A stretch of DNA of 46,810 nt, from NCBI GenBank assembly GCA_018400955.1, contig JAGYLH010000014.1, positions 1-46,810 on the forward strand. Reading direction: 5' to 3'. The translations under genes were made by a program, and so were the position numbers. This DNA comes from Bacteroidales bacterium (GTDB taxonomy: Bacteria; Bacteroidota; Bacteroidia; Bacteroidales; F082). Under the pieces are notes generated by a model, which was not told the DNA's origin, made no database searches, and saw nothing but the letters and a program-made list of their open reading frames with translations. This document shows positions 9,488-18,035 of this stretch, piece by piece (position 1 is the stretch's first letter; every line of letters begins with the position of its first letter).

Positions 9488-11263
9488 ATGAAAAGAATCC
9501 TGATCATTTTTCTGGCGGTTATTGCCCTTGCACAATGCCGCAAGGCTGAGGTGCTTGAATTCCCACTTATTCAAACCGGTGAGGTGAGCGACATAAGTGA
9601 AAATGGCGCTACTTTCACGGCCAAAATCATTAACCTCGGTGCTTTACAAGTCGAAAGCTACGGATTTTTGTGGGGATTGAAGGCCAACCCCGATGAGGAG
9701 TCTTCAAACCTCTTCTTGGCTGGTAATGTGGAAAAAGGTGTTTTCAGCGCGAACATAACCAATGATTTAATTCAAGACACCACCTATTTTGTAAGGGCTT
9801 TTATTACAGATGGAAACACGACGACCTTTGGCAAAACAGTATCTTTCAGGAGCCGGGGGAGTATGGTGCCTGTGATTACAGATTTCCACCCTAAATCAGG
9901 TGTTGAAAACACGGTTGTTGTCATAAAAGGGGATCATTTTAGCGGAAGCCTCACAGGTAATATGGTTCATTTTGGAATGTATCCTGCCAAGGTGGAAAAG
10001 GCTAGCAAAACAGAGCTGGAGGTTGTATTGCCGGGGGCAATAAATGTAACCGGATACTTTGATATTCAGGTTGAAACTGCAAAGCAGCTCGCCAAATCCA
10101 CAGAAAAATTCCTTTTCGAAGGATGTATTATCAGCAGTTTTTACCCTAACGAAGTAAGGGGAAACGAAGAGGTGAAGATTTTTTTGGAACTTTGCCCCAC
10201 TGTGGGCAACGACCAACATTCCACTGTAGTAAATATTGGTGGGCTCAATGCGCAAATTCTGGAAGTGAATGTGGATAACATCTTGGTAAAGGTAAACTTC
10301 AACGCCCAACCGGGCAGGCATATTATAAGTATTACCACAAATGGAAAGATTACACATTCGTTGGATTCAATCCTTATAACCTCACCCTGGAGTAAGCTTT
10401 CGGTGACACCTGAACTGAATAGGCGTAACCTATCAGGGTTTCAAATTGGCAATGATATTTTTGTTGGTTTGGGAACTGAAAGAAGTGGGTCTGCTACTGA
10501 GTTGAAGAAGGATTTTTACCGTCTCAACCAGGAACAGAATACATGGGAAACCATTGAAGATATTCCTTCACCTGTTCGCGAAACCTCACCTTCCTTTGTC
10601 CTTAATGGTAAAGGGTATATCTGCTTGGGCATAAACGCTGATCAGTCGATGCTGAACCGCTATACTTATGCCTATGACCCACTAACAGGCAGTTGGTCGC
10701 AACGGGCTGATTTTCCAATTGCTACACGTTCACATGCTGTGGGTTTTGCCATAGGCAATCATGGATATGCGGGCCTTGGTTATCAAAAGCGTGATTTGTG
10801 GCAGTACAACCCAAATGCCGACTCATGGATAATCATGGATAATTACCCCAACTATAACACCGATGGCGTATTTGCTGTGGCTCATGGTGACAAGGCTTAT
10901 GTTGGTATGGGGAAGGCATTAACCTATTCCCATGATTTGGATATTTATACTTTCAACCCAAATGCAATTGGTAACAATTGGTCCTTACTGACCACATTCC
11001 CGGGCCAAAGCCGTTATCTGGCAACAGCTTTTGTAATTGATAACCATCTCTATGTAGGCTTCGGAGTAAAAGGCAGTACTGTTTTTAGTGATTTCTGGCG
11101 CTACGATATCACCAATGATTCCTGGGAAGGCATACTCAATTTTCCATATACACCACGTGTAAAACCTCAGGTGTTTGTGGTAGATGGCAAAGCCCTGTTC
11201 GTCTCGGGGGATGCCGCGAATATGGGGGAGGATGAGACCGTGGTTATTTACGATCCAAATTAA
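9488..11263 (+). CDS. IPT/TIG and Kelch-repeat lipoprotein
   Basis: A 591-residue exported protein. A short signal peptide ends at Cys17 (ALAQC; Gln before the Cys is unusual but seen in this phylum), so it is likely a lipoprotein. Residues about 30-120 resemble a fibronectin-III-like domain (pattern YGFLWG then TTYFVRAF). IPT/TIG-like immunoglobulin folds follow at about 127-212 (PVITDFHPKSG opening) and 213-300. Residues about 305-591 form a Kelch-type beta-propeller with repeated N-x-W-x2 and Y-D-P/YNPN blade motifs (for example LTGSWSQRADFP, ADSWIIMDNYP, NDSWEGILNFP), resembling NanM-like propellers. The genes on either side lie 9 and 5 bp away. It likely binds a protein or glycan at the cell surface; the ligand is unknown. 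Confidence 0.85.
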   Translation: MKRILIIFLAVIALAQCRKAEVLEFPLIQTGEVSDISENGATFTAKIINLGALQVESYGFLWGLKANPDEESSNLFLAGNVEKGVFSANITNDLIQDTTYFVRAFITDGNTTTFGKTVSFRSRGSMVPVITDFHPKSGVENTVVVIKGDHFSGSLTGNMVHFGMYPAKVEKASKTELEVVLPGAINVTGYFDIQVETAKQLAKSTEKFLFEGCIISSFYPNEVRGNEEVKIFLELCPTVGNDQHSTVVNIGGLNAQILEVNVDNILVKVNFNAQPGRHIISITTNGKITHSLDSILITSPWSKLSVTPELNRRNLSGFQIGNDIFVGLGTERSGSATELKKDFYRLNQEQNTWETIEDIPSPVRETSPSFVLNGKGYICLGINADQSMLNRYTYAYDPLTGSWSQRADFPIATRSHAVGFAIGNHGYAGLGYQKRDLWQYNPNADSWIIMDNYPNYNTDGVFAVAHGDKAYVGMGKALTYSHDLDIYTFNPNAIGNNWSLLTTFPGQSRYLATAFVIDNHLYVGFGVKGSTVFSDFWRYDITNDSWEGILNFPYTPRVKPQVFVVDGKALFVSGDAANMGEDETVVIYDPN

Positions 11264-11268
11264 AGCAA

Positions 11269-11988
11269 ATGAGAAGAATATTCATGTTTTTATTGTCTTT
11301 TGGGTGCCTGACTATGGCCACAGGCCAGGTGATCGAAAACCGCCTGAGCCTTCAATTGGGGGTGCTGCATGGCACTTTCTCAGGCGATTCGGTTGCAAAC
11401 GAAAATGGTTTTATCACACCTTCCCTGTTTCCGCAACTCAAAGGAACTTCCGGCATTTCGGCTGCTGCCAGCTACAAACTGCTTCCGGTGTTGAGTCTGG
11501 GCCTGGGGGCCGAAGTTCAATATGCTTATGGTTGGGCACTCCAAACGGCTGACGATTTTGATGGGGCGAATGTGATAGCATCCTCTGTGTATCCGTTTAT
11601 CAAGATACACACTCCTTTTGCGCCAACAGGTTTGTTCAACAAGCTTGAGCTTGCGGGCGGGATTGGCTATTTCACCGGCAAGCTTCACTTCAAAATGGAA
11701 TATTACAATTTTGAAATTATCGGTTCCCGGATTGAATACCGCCTTTTTGAACCAAATAGGAGAATACGCGAAAGCAGAAGCGTCAGCGAACTAAGCACCT
11801 GGCATGGTTTGCGTGTTGACTATGGATTGCGCTATGCCATGAACGACAGAATGGGTTTTTACCTGCATGCATGGCATCAATTCGGTAAAGTGGACGCCAG
11901 CTTTTACAGCGACAAGCAAATAAATGCTTCTGGTGTTGGAATTGGCTTGGTTTACAGTATTTTAAAAGTGAAACGTATTGGTTATTAA
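11269..11988 (+). CDS. Outer-membrane beta-barrel protein
   Basis: A 239-residue protein with a signal peptide (residues 1-20, ending near ATGQ) and alternating amphipathic strands throughout: SLQLGVLHG, SYKLLPVLSLGLGAEVQYAYGW, ELAGGIGYFTG, YGLRYAMNDRMGFYLHAWHQFG, and a final strand VGIGLVYSILKVKRIGY. This fits a small outer-membrane beta-barrel of the type common in Bacteroidota. It is packed 5 bp after the Kelch lipoprotein gene and 6 bp before the WD40 gene, which suggests that the three products work together at the outer membrane. No enzyme motif is visible and the exact family is not recognised. Confidence 0.75.
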   Translation: MRRIFMFLLSFGCLTMATGQVIENRLSLQLGVLHGTFSGDSVANENGFITPSLFPQLKGTSGISAAASYKLLPVLSLGLGAEVQYAYGWALQTADDFDGANVIASSVYPFIKIHTPFAPTGLFNKLELAGGIGYFTGKLHFKMEYYNFEIIGSRIEYRLFEPNRRIRESRSVSELSTWHGLRVDYGLRYAMNDRMGFYLHAWHQFGKVDASFYSDKQINASGVGIGLVYSILKVKRIGY

Positions 11989-11994
11989 AGTCGT

Positions 11995-12990
11995 ATGAAA
12001 AAAGCTATATTAATTTCGTTGCTGTTGGGCTTCTTTGCTACCGGGTTGTTTGCGCAGAAAAACAAGGTTATGCGCCAGCACATCAATAACCAACAGATTG
12101 TTTATGCTATAGCGAGCTCAGTGAATGGTCATGCCCTGGCTGTGGCCGATGGTGAGGAAGTGCTGGTGTACAATTCAATCAATTTTGAAACATTGAACCA
12201 TTTTTCGCAAGGCCACTCCCAAACAATCTTATCTCTGGCCATTTCGCACGACAGCCTCTTGTTGGCCAGTGGTGATAGGGGAGGTGCATTGGTATTGTGG
12301 CGTTTTGATAACGGTACAATTGTCGAATCCCTTCAATTGGGATCAGGGGCAATAACCGATATACAGTTTTCAGGCGACAACAAGTATTTGATTTTAGCTA
12401 CCGCTGAGGGAAAGGCGTTTCTCTACGGCCTCAAGCCATTCGCTTTGCTTGCTGAGCTTGCAGATGCATCCTCTGATTTGCTCGCCGTTGACTTTTGCCC
12501 CAACAACAATTGTTTTGCAACAGCAGGTGCCGACAAAATTATCAGGCTGTATGACTTAAAATCTCAAAAGCTGTTAAAGGAACTGCACGGACACAAGAAT
12601 TGGATCAGGTCATTGAGTTTTGACGATGAAGGTAAAAGACTTTACTCAACCGGTGATGAGGGCAGGGTATATGTATGGAATACAGCAAGTTTGGCAAGTG
12701 CCTACCTGGAGGATGAGATCAAAATAAAAGGCAAACGACTGAGTAGTGTTGATGCCTGTGGCAAAGGTCGTTGTTTTGCTGTTGCTGGAATAGGTGGAAG
12801 GGTTGTTGTTTCGCACCTTAGTGGTATATATGATTTTGAAGTGGGACGGGCCGTGCATCAAGTCGTGCTGCTTCCTTTGGTCAATGATGAAATAAGGGTT
12901 GCGCTGGCTACTAACGGCTTTGGCCTGGTTGTGATCAGTGCAGCCGACATGAACTATTGGCAGTACTATACGGGTAATAAACCCCTCTAA
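11995..12990 (+). CDS. Exported WD40-repeat beta-propeller protein
   Basis: A 331-residue protein with a cleavable signal peptide (residues 1-20, ending FAQ) followed by WD40-type blades. Clear blade ends include ASGDRGGALVLW, ATAEGKAFLYG, ATAGADKIIRLYD and STGDEGRVYVW, with GH dipeptides before two of them (GHSQTILSLAIS and GHKNWIRSLSF). About six or seven blades fit in the length, enough for one propeller in the periplasm or outside the cell. WD40 proteins are usually cytoplasmic or eukaryotic-like; exported forms are frequent in Bacteroidota. It is the last gene of the run that begins with ade; its stop lies 64 bp from the end of a convergent gene. Confidence 0.85.
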   Translation: MKKAILISLLLGFFATGLFAQKNKVMRQHINNQQIVYAIASSVNGHALAVADGEEVLVYNSINFETLNHFSQGHSQTILSLAISHDSLLLASGDRGGALVLWRFDNGTIVESLQLGSGAITDIQFSGDNKYLILATAEGKAFLYGLKPFALLAELADASSDLLAVDFCPNNNCFATAGADKIIRLYDLKSQKLLKELHGHKNWIRSLSFDDEGKRLYSTGDEGRVYVWNTASLASAYLEDEIKIKGKRLSSVDACGKGRCFAVAGIGGRVVVSHLSGIYDFEVGRAVHQVVLLPLVNDEIRVALATNGFGLVVISAADMNYWQYYTGNKPL

Positions 12991-13053
12991 CTGATTGGTT
13001 AAGTTACTGTTTTAACCCCCCTATCCGGCCTTGGCTGACAGGCTCCGCGGGTC

Positions 13054-14472
13054 TCACAAAAAGCGGTAATTTAGGCTCATCCCAACTTCATGCATATTGG
13101 TAAACAGGTTGTTTTGTGTCTTGGTTTTATTGTTGGGGCGCTCATAGTACAACCTTATCTCCCATTTATTGTACCTTGCTCCAATAGCCGCTGCAATGCC
13201 AATACCACCATTAAATTTGATACTTGATTGTTCTTTTTTTGTCCTGTTATCCGGCAAAGTTTCAACAATCCAGGTTATTTGCTCAGAAGTAGTGCCGTCC
13301 GTTACCAAACCTAATCCATACGAGAGCACAATGCGGTCGAGTGGCTGATTTAACTGCCAGAAAGACCTCAACTTCAGGCTTAAATAATTAATATTTGTAG
13401 AATAGGTCACTGTGTTTCCAATAGCATTTACCTTTTGGTAGCTGCCTCTATAATCATAACCGGTTCCAAGTATTTCATTATACCACGACCAACGGTTATT
13501 CTGCCAGGGAAAATCCACAAGCAAAAAAGTCCCCACAATAGAATTCGTCGAATTGTTGAATTTTGCTTCGATTAGATGAGGGTAATTCAGGTGTGAAGAG
13601 GTTGTGTTGTTGTAACTAAATGACAGTGTGCTTGTTTTCATGCCGACCGTAACTCCAAAGTTTACCCACCGATCCTTCTTGATTTTGTTCCTTTCCATTT
13701 CATAACCACAGCGGCTTCCAAAATTGTAAACTACGTCCGAAAGGGAATTGGCAGAATATGCAACTTTGGTTACATCGGCAACCCCAACCTGTTCGCAGTC
13801 ATCGAAATAATAGAGCAAAGTTGCTTTGTAATTGGACTGGTAAACAAAATTCTCCCGATTCGTTCCGTACATGGCATCAGTACGATACCTGCTGTGAAGC
13901 AACAAATCAACCCGATCGCCATCGCCGATTAAAAAATGCGTCTGGCCTAAATTGTCAGTAAACTGGTAAAGCTCAACAGGGCCTGACACTAAAACCTGCA
14001 AAAAACCATGTAATTCATTAAAAATCGGATCTATTGATCTGCTCAGCCTGCTAAGGTTGTAGGGGCGTGTATCGTACTTGAAATTGCGCGAAACATATCT
14101 AAAACCCTCAAAGCCAAATTCAACAACGTTTTCAGGGGTCATCAGCCGGGAGGTAGTTGAATTGTTTTCCTTAAAGGTAAACTGGGATGGATTACGTTTC
14201 CGGTAAACGACTTCAACTTCTCCCCATAGCTCTTCACCGTTATTTAAAATTACGTAACCCTGATGGTGCTTGAGTTGACCAATAGCTTGCAAACTGTCAT
14301 TATCATATTCTAATGAAGCACCCTGTGCATCAGCGGTAAAATTAACAGGAGCCGGAATATCTTGTCTGCTATTGGATATATACCCAGATACTGATCTTTT
14401 TTGGGCGATTGCAGTCATGCTGTATATGCTGAGAAATAGAATAAAAAATAGTCTGAGGAATGTGTTATTCAT
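13054..14472 (-). CDS. Large exported protein with C-terminal outer-membrane barrel, unknown function
   Basis: A 472-residue protein with a signal peptide (residues 1-23, ending IAQ). The first half (about 60-250) contains a motif-rich globular part (YVILNNGEELWGEVEVVYRK, then LMTPENVVEFGFEG), similar in style to domains in Bacteroidota proteins that report a membrane or stress component; this is a resemblance only. From about residue 270 on it shows alternating strands (VNFGVTVGMKTSTLSFSYN, LKLRSFWQL, IVLSYGLGLV, GIAAAIGARYNKWEIRLYYERP) and ends in the barrel-like strand HEVGMSLNYRFL with the aromatic last residue typical of BAM substrates. It is transcribed alone, with a good promoter just upstream. 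Confidence 0.75.
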   Translation of the reverse strand: MNNTFLRLFFILFLSIYSMTAIAQKRSVSGYISNSRQDIPAPVNFTADAQGASLEYDNDSLQAIGQLKHHQGYVILNNGEELWGEVEVVYRKRNPSQFTFKENNSTTSRLMTPENVVEFGFEGFRYVSRNFKYDTRPYNLSRLSRSIDPIFNELHGFLQVLVSGPVELYQFTDNLGQTHFLIGDGDRVDLLLHSRYRTDAMYGTNRENFVYQSNYKATLLYYFDDCEQVGVADVTKVAYSANSLSDVVYNFGSRCGYEMERNKIKKDRWVNFGVTVGMKTSTLSFSYNNTTSSHLNYPHLIEAKFNNSTNSIVGTFLLVDFPWQNNRWSWYNEILGTGYDYRGSYQKVNAIGNTVTYSTNINYLSLKLRSFWQLNQPLDRIVLSYGLGLVTDGTTSEQITWIVETLPDNRTKKEQSSIKFNGGIGIAAAIGARYNKWEIRLYYERPNNKTKTQNNLFTNMHEVGMSLNYRFL

Positions 14473-14492
14473 ATTTTGGTTTTTTGGATTGG

Positions 14493-14526
14493 CAAATATA
14501 GTTTATTTAAATATTTGAAAAAACAA
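14493..14526 (-). promoter_or_regulatory. Bacteroidota-type promoter
   Basis: On the minus strand the -7 box TATATTTG (14500 to 14493) is a perfect TAnnTTTG. TTGTTT at 14526-14521 lies about 20 bp upstream as the -33 element. It reads into the 472-residue barrel protein gene starting at 14472. Confidence 0.6.
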
Positions 14527-14685
14527 TAACCCCCTCAAAGCGGAGCAGGGTGGGATGAAGTTAAGGCCAGAATTAAAAGTCGGCTTTGATGTATCAGCTT
14601 CTTGACTGTTGTTTATCGGCCATCAAAAAATTACATGGATTTGGGCATTATGCTTGTTTTATGCGTGGTGAGAACCAAATCATTT

Positions 14686-15000
14686 TCAAGTACCAATCGT
14701 TTTTTCTTGCCAGATTTTTGGATTGCGGCCAGTACTGATGACCGCTAAAACCTCAACTGTATTATTTTCATCGTTGATATAGAAATGAGCCATGTATGGG
14801 AATTTCTTGATAATCACACAGCGGATTTCCTTGTAACGGAAGGCATATATCTGCGGGTTTGCACTCAGGGAGTTAATGGATTTGATAGCTGTTTTCTGAA
14901 ACCTTTTGCCAAGACCTGTCTGCTGATCGTTGTACCAGTCGCTAATTTCCTGAATATCCACCAGGGCATCGGGTTCAATCTTAACCTGGTATTTTTTCAT
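14686..15000 (-). CDS. ParE/RelE-family toxin
   Basis: A 104-residue protein of the RelE/ParE toxin fold. Seen: an N-terminal strand (YQVKIEPDALVDI), a helix pair (QEISDWYNDQQTGLGKRF), the core NPQIYAFRYKEIRCVIIKKFPYMAHFYI and the late strand VEVLAVISTGRNPKIW, with the conserved Arg and aromatic residues near the C-terminus. ParE types poison DNA gyrase and RelE types cut mRNA on the ribosome; this protein looks ParE-like, but the sequence does not settle the target. Its ATG shares one base with the stop of the gene upstream (TGATG), a sign of translational coupling to its antitoxin. Confidence 0.85.
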   Translation of the reverse strand: MKKYQVKIEPDALVDIQEISDWYNDQQTGLGKRFQKTAIKSINSLSANPQIYAFRYKEIRCVIIKKFPYMAHFYINDENNTVEVLAVISTGRNPKIWQEKTIGT

Positions 15001-15233
15001 CAGGCTTTCAGCGTTTTTTTTGCCTCATCCCAATCCAATAGTCTTTCCTGGTTCTTGCGAACTTTATCAAAACGTTCCATTACGAGTTTTTGGTGGGCCT
15101 CCGGAATTTCCAGGATCTCTTGATCCTTTTTTGATGCGTAATCAAGCAAATTCTTAATAGCATGAATCAGGTTTATATCGTCAAGCTTTTTGAATTGTTC
15201 TATAATAATTGCTTTTTCAGCCTGTATATTCAT
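15000..15233 (-). CDS. Antitoxin (addiction module component)
   Basis: A 77-residue, acidic and helical protein. It opens with MNIQAEKAIIIEQFKKLDD and ends in a linker and tail (RLLDWDEAKKTLKA) typical of short Bacteroidota antitoxins that pair with RelE/ParE toxins. An in-frame ATG 23 codons upstream (15302) adds a Cys- and Trp-containing stretch not seen in such antitoxins, so 15233 is preferred. It lies directly upstream of the toxin gene with a one-base overlap. It should bind and mask the toxin and autorepress the pair; the DNA-binding half is not obvious, so the class is uncertain. Confidence 0.75.
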   Translation of the reverse strand: MNIQAEKAIIIEQFKKLDDINLIHAIKNLLDYASKKDQEILEIPEAHQKLVMERFDKVRKNQERLLDWDEAKKTLKA

Positions 15234-15489
15234 GTTCCATTTTTTTATCTGGTTAAACAGCCATTCATTTCTTTTACGGAAATGCATACAACAAAAATAC
15301 AAAACAAATGCTTTCTATTCAAAAGTAAATTTATTAATAGAGCAGAAGGTAGTTTTCTAATAGCTTTAAAATATGAGCATTATGAGTTGTGTTTTTTACA
15401 TTTCAGGACCAAGGCCTTCGCTGGCCCTCACTGCCGTGTACCTGAAACCCAACCCCCTTATCCCCCTCAATACCCCCAAAAAGAGAAAA

Positions 15490-15543
15490 GCCGGACCACA
15501 ATCCTTATCATTCAAACACATTGAAAATAAGATGCGGTCCGGC
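15490..15543 (-). terminator. Rho-independent terminator
   Basis: Read on the minus strand, GCCGGACCGCA (15543-15533) pairs with TGTGGTCCGGC (15500-15490), 10 of 11 positions, and the second arm is followed by a T-rich run (TTTTCTCTTTTT). The loop is long (32 bases). It lies 31 bp past the stop of the 508-residue barrel protein gene. The rest of 15303-15573 contains nothing I can support. Confidence 0.7.
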
Positions 15544-15573
15544 TTAGTGATGGCTTAAGAATACCGGCTGTGC

Positions 15574-17100
15574 CTAAAAAATACTATAAACAAAACCGGC
15601 CGTAAGAGAAGTGTTGATATTGTTAAACTGAATCTTTTCTTCTGTTACAAAAACAGAGTTTTTTCTTTTCTCCGTTGCAAATATAGCGTTGCTTGAAAAA
15701 GAAAGATTGACACGCAAACGGGGCGACACATAGTAATCGGCTGAGGCAAAGATTCCTGCACTTATATATATAGGGGTATAAATATACGCTTCGGTCTCAT
15801 TTTCAGGAAACTCACTAAAGATTTGGTAATAATATGCCCTGGCACCCATTTGGACACTGGTCCTGCTGTTGGGATAATACCCAACAGTATTCGATGCTGA
15901 AATGTGAAGGCTGCTAAATTTATTTTCGATAGCGATGTCTGTCATGACCACTTCCTGTTCAATAAATTTCGTTTTTGTACCTTCATTGCTGATATTATAA
16001 TTTGCTGAAAAGTTGGTCGAATTCTGCCAATACAAATTGATGGGTTTTTCCCTGCTATAGTTTGCTTTTATATCAAGCCCGGTAGTCGTGCGCGTTTCAT
16101 TCCATTCATTTTTGTAATCAATTAATTGGGCTTGATTGGTAATGGAATCATGCAAGAAATCAAGGTCTTTATCTGATCTGTAAAAGAGAGAGGGGCCAAA
16201 TCCTACAGACAATCTGTTGCCACTGCTGCGCACCGGTCCGGCTGAATGGCTCCAATTGTCATTGAGGAGGGTGTAGTAGGATGCGCCTGATGTGCCTTTC
16301 AATCCCATGGCATCGAGCAATGAATCCACAGCTGTTATCTCGCTGATATGGCGCAGGCGCTGATCAAAATACCGTTCGTTTTTGATACTTGTGATAAAAT
16401 GTGCCAATTCCAGTATTTCATTTGCATCTGGCTTTCTGGCCAGGTCCCCCGACTTTTCAAGGTCTTCAATTATATACATCGCGAGGCGTGCATCCTGAAC
16501 TTCTTCAATTCTGCCCATCCCTGCCATCACATCAATATTAGTAGCAATCGCGTAAAGTTGGCTGATGCTTTTGTGCTCGAAAGGATAGGTTTTAGGGGTG
16601 TATTCGCGATCATACTTATTATAGTATGAATCTGAACTTAACCCAAAACCCAGCTCTACAAATTGTTGTTTTTGATTGTAAAAGCGGTTGGTTGAATGGG
16701 CCCAGAATCCAGAAAGCAGGCTGATGTTTTTTGATGTTTCCTCAAAAAAGGATGGAATTTCAGCAGTTCTTTTAGTGCTGAGCCATCTCGGCTCAAAGCT
16801 TATGCTGCCCATTTGATGCCCCTGATAGCTTGCTGTGTTTTTCCTTGCATGGTATGTAGGGTTAAACATTGCACTGAATCCTGTGAATGTTCTTGAATGG
16901 AGCAGGTCATTGTCGATATTTTCTCTGAAAAGAGAATTGCTCCCGTTGAGATTAAAGTCAAAATCAAGTGCGCGGTAGGTGTAATCGGGGTTTTTGTAGT
17001 CTGAAAGCTTGAAACTTTCTTGTGCGAAGCTTGGATAATTTGCAAGGGCAAGCATACTTGCAGCAAAAATCAGGATAAGGGATTTTTTTAAGGCATTCAT
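15574..17100 (-). CDS. Outer-membrane barrel-like protein, unknown function
   Basis: A 508-residue protein starting at the ATG that gives a clean signal peptide (MNALKKSLIL to PSFAQ); an ATG 14 codons earlier adds only a charged leader. The whole chain is rich in alternating strands typical of a large beta-barrel: FSAMFNPTYHARK, SISFEPRWLSTK, FVELGFGLSSDSYY, GLDIKANYSREKP, SSLHISASNTVGYYP, SVQMGARAYYYQ, PRLRVNLSFSSNAIF, and a last strand SLTAGFVYSIF ending in Phe. A helical insert at about residues 185-285 (LYAIATNIDVMAGMGRIEEV; EDLEKSGDLARKP) sits in the middle and may be a periplasmic or plug domain. No TonB box or carboxypeptidase-like N-domain is visible, so it is not a typical SusC. Confidence 0.7.
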   Translation of the reverse strand: MNALKKSLILIFAASMLALANYPSFAQESFKLSDYKNPDYTYRALDFDFNLNGSNSLFRENIDNDLLHSRTFTGFSAMFNPTYHARKNTASYQGHQMGSISFEPRWLSTKRTAEIPSFFEETSKNISLLSGFWAHSTNRFYNQKQQFVELGFGLSSDSYYNKYDREYTPKTYPFEHKSISQLYAIATNIDVMAGMGRIEEVQDARLAMYIIEDLEKSGDLARKPDANEILELAHFITSIKNERYFDQRLRHISEITAVDSLLDAMGLKGTSGASYYTLLNDNWSHSAGPVRSSGNRLSVGFGPSLFYRSDKDLDFLHDSITNQAQLIDYKNEWNETRTTTGLDIKANYSREKPINLYWQNSTNFSANYNISNEGTKTKFIEQEVVMTDIAIENKFSSLHISASNTVGYYPNSRTSVQMGARAYYYQIFSEFPENETEAYIYTPIYISAGIFASADYYVSPRLRVNLSFSSNAIFATEKRKNSVFVTEEKIQFNNINTSLTAGFVYSIF

Positions 17101-17291
17101 CTTAATTTGGGTTTTAGGGGTTCGTACAGATGCGTTTTGCAATCGATTGAAAACGTCCTTTTGAAAACAATTATTGTGCCATTAAGCTGATTATGATCTT
17201 GTACTATTGATATTCTTGGAAAACCATCTTAATTGTGTTCGATAATTTATTCATCAAGCATTTCCCTTGTCAATACAGAAATTTGAGATTG

Positions 17292-17338
17292 AGCTGGTTG
17301 GGGGCAGACATCTATGCAGATGTTAGACAGACCCAGCT
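17292..17338. terminator. Nested hairpin after the small lipoprotein gene
   Basis: A perfect inner stem ACATCT-ATGC-AGATGT at 17308-17323 sits inside an outer pair AGCTGG (17292-17297) and CCAGCT (17333-17338). It directly follows the stop of the gene at 17341 on the minus strand. No T-run follows, so it may be a processing or stability hairpin rather than a true terminator. Confidence 0.35.
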
Positions 17339-17340
17339 GT

Positions 17341-17802
17341 TCATTTTATCGGATAGGAATGAATTTCAATTCCCTCCCCATCCCTGGGGCTGGTTTTTAT
17401 TTCGTGCAGTATATAATTACCTGATTGCTTTTCCAAATAAACGAAAGAACCTGTTTCGGCAAATTCAGCACCGTAGGCCGCAACAACTTCAGCTTCGGTT
17501 GGAATGGGATTGGTTATGCCAAAACTTGCCGGTTCGAGGGAGCGCATATGGCCGTAATAGGTTTTGTGCAAAAGGGTGTCGTTATTAAAAAGGCACCATA
17601 TGACCGATTCAGGAATCATACTGGATTTGTCGCTGTGTTGTATATAAAATGCAATAATGCTGCCATCAATAAGTTGACTTTTTTCTATGATATCATAGCG
17701 CAAAAGGGGATTATCGGTCAATGAGGCATCAGAAACACTTTTTCGGAGGGCACAATTCGAAAGCAAGACCAATAGAAGTGCAACATACAGCAGTGTTTTC
17801 AT
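17341..17802 (-). CDS. Small lipoprotein of unknown function
   Basis: A 153-residue protein starting at the ATG that gives a lipoprotein signal peptide (MKTLLYVALLLVLLSNC, Cys17). An ATG 19 codons earlier is possible but would put a charged stretch before the hydrophobic core. The mature part is mixed alpha/beta, with IIAFYIQHSDKSS, SVIWCLFNNDTLLHKTYYGH and a central Pro-Thr-Glu-rich helix. I recognise no family. It lies between the barrel protein gene and a T9SS cargo gene, all on the minus strand, with gaps of more than 200 bp, so it is probably its own transcript. Confidence 0.65.
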   Translation of the reverse strand: MKTLLYVALLLVLLSNCALRKSVSDASLTDNPLLRYDIIEKSQLIDGSIIAFYIQHSDKSSMIPESVIWCLFNNDTLLHKTYYGHMRSLEPASFGITNPIPTEAEVVAAYGAEFAETGSFVYLEKQSGNYILHEIKTSPRDGEGIEIHSYPIK

Positions 17803-18035
17803 CTGTAATTTTTTTATTTTATAGCGGTCAGATGGAATCGCCAAAAGAAAAATATTCATGTAAGTAGGTATGAATATTTATTCTTATGGCTTATTTCATT
17901 TTCAGAAAACGAAAATAAACATCTTTATGCAAAAAACAAGGTTTTTGCAGATGTAAGCCCCATGCTGATAACAAGCAGGGAATATTGAATCATCCTGTTA
18001 GTGGTTGCAACCACCAACAGGGATGTTTGTGTAAA

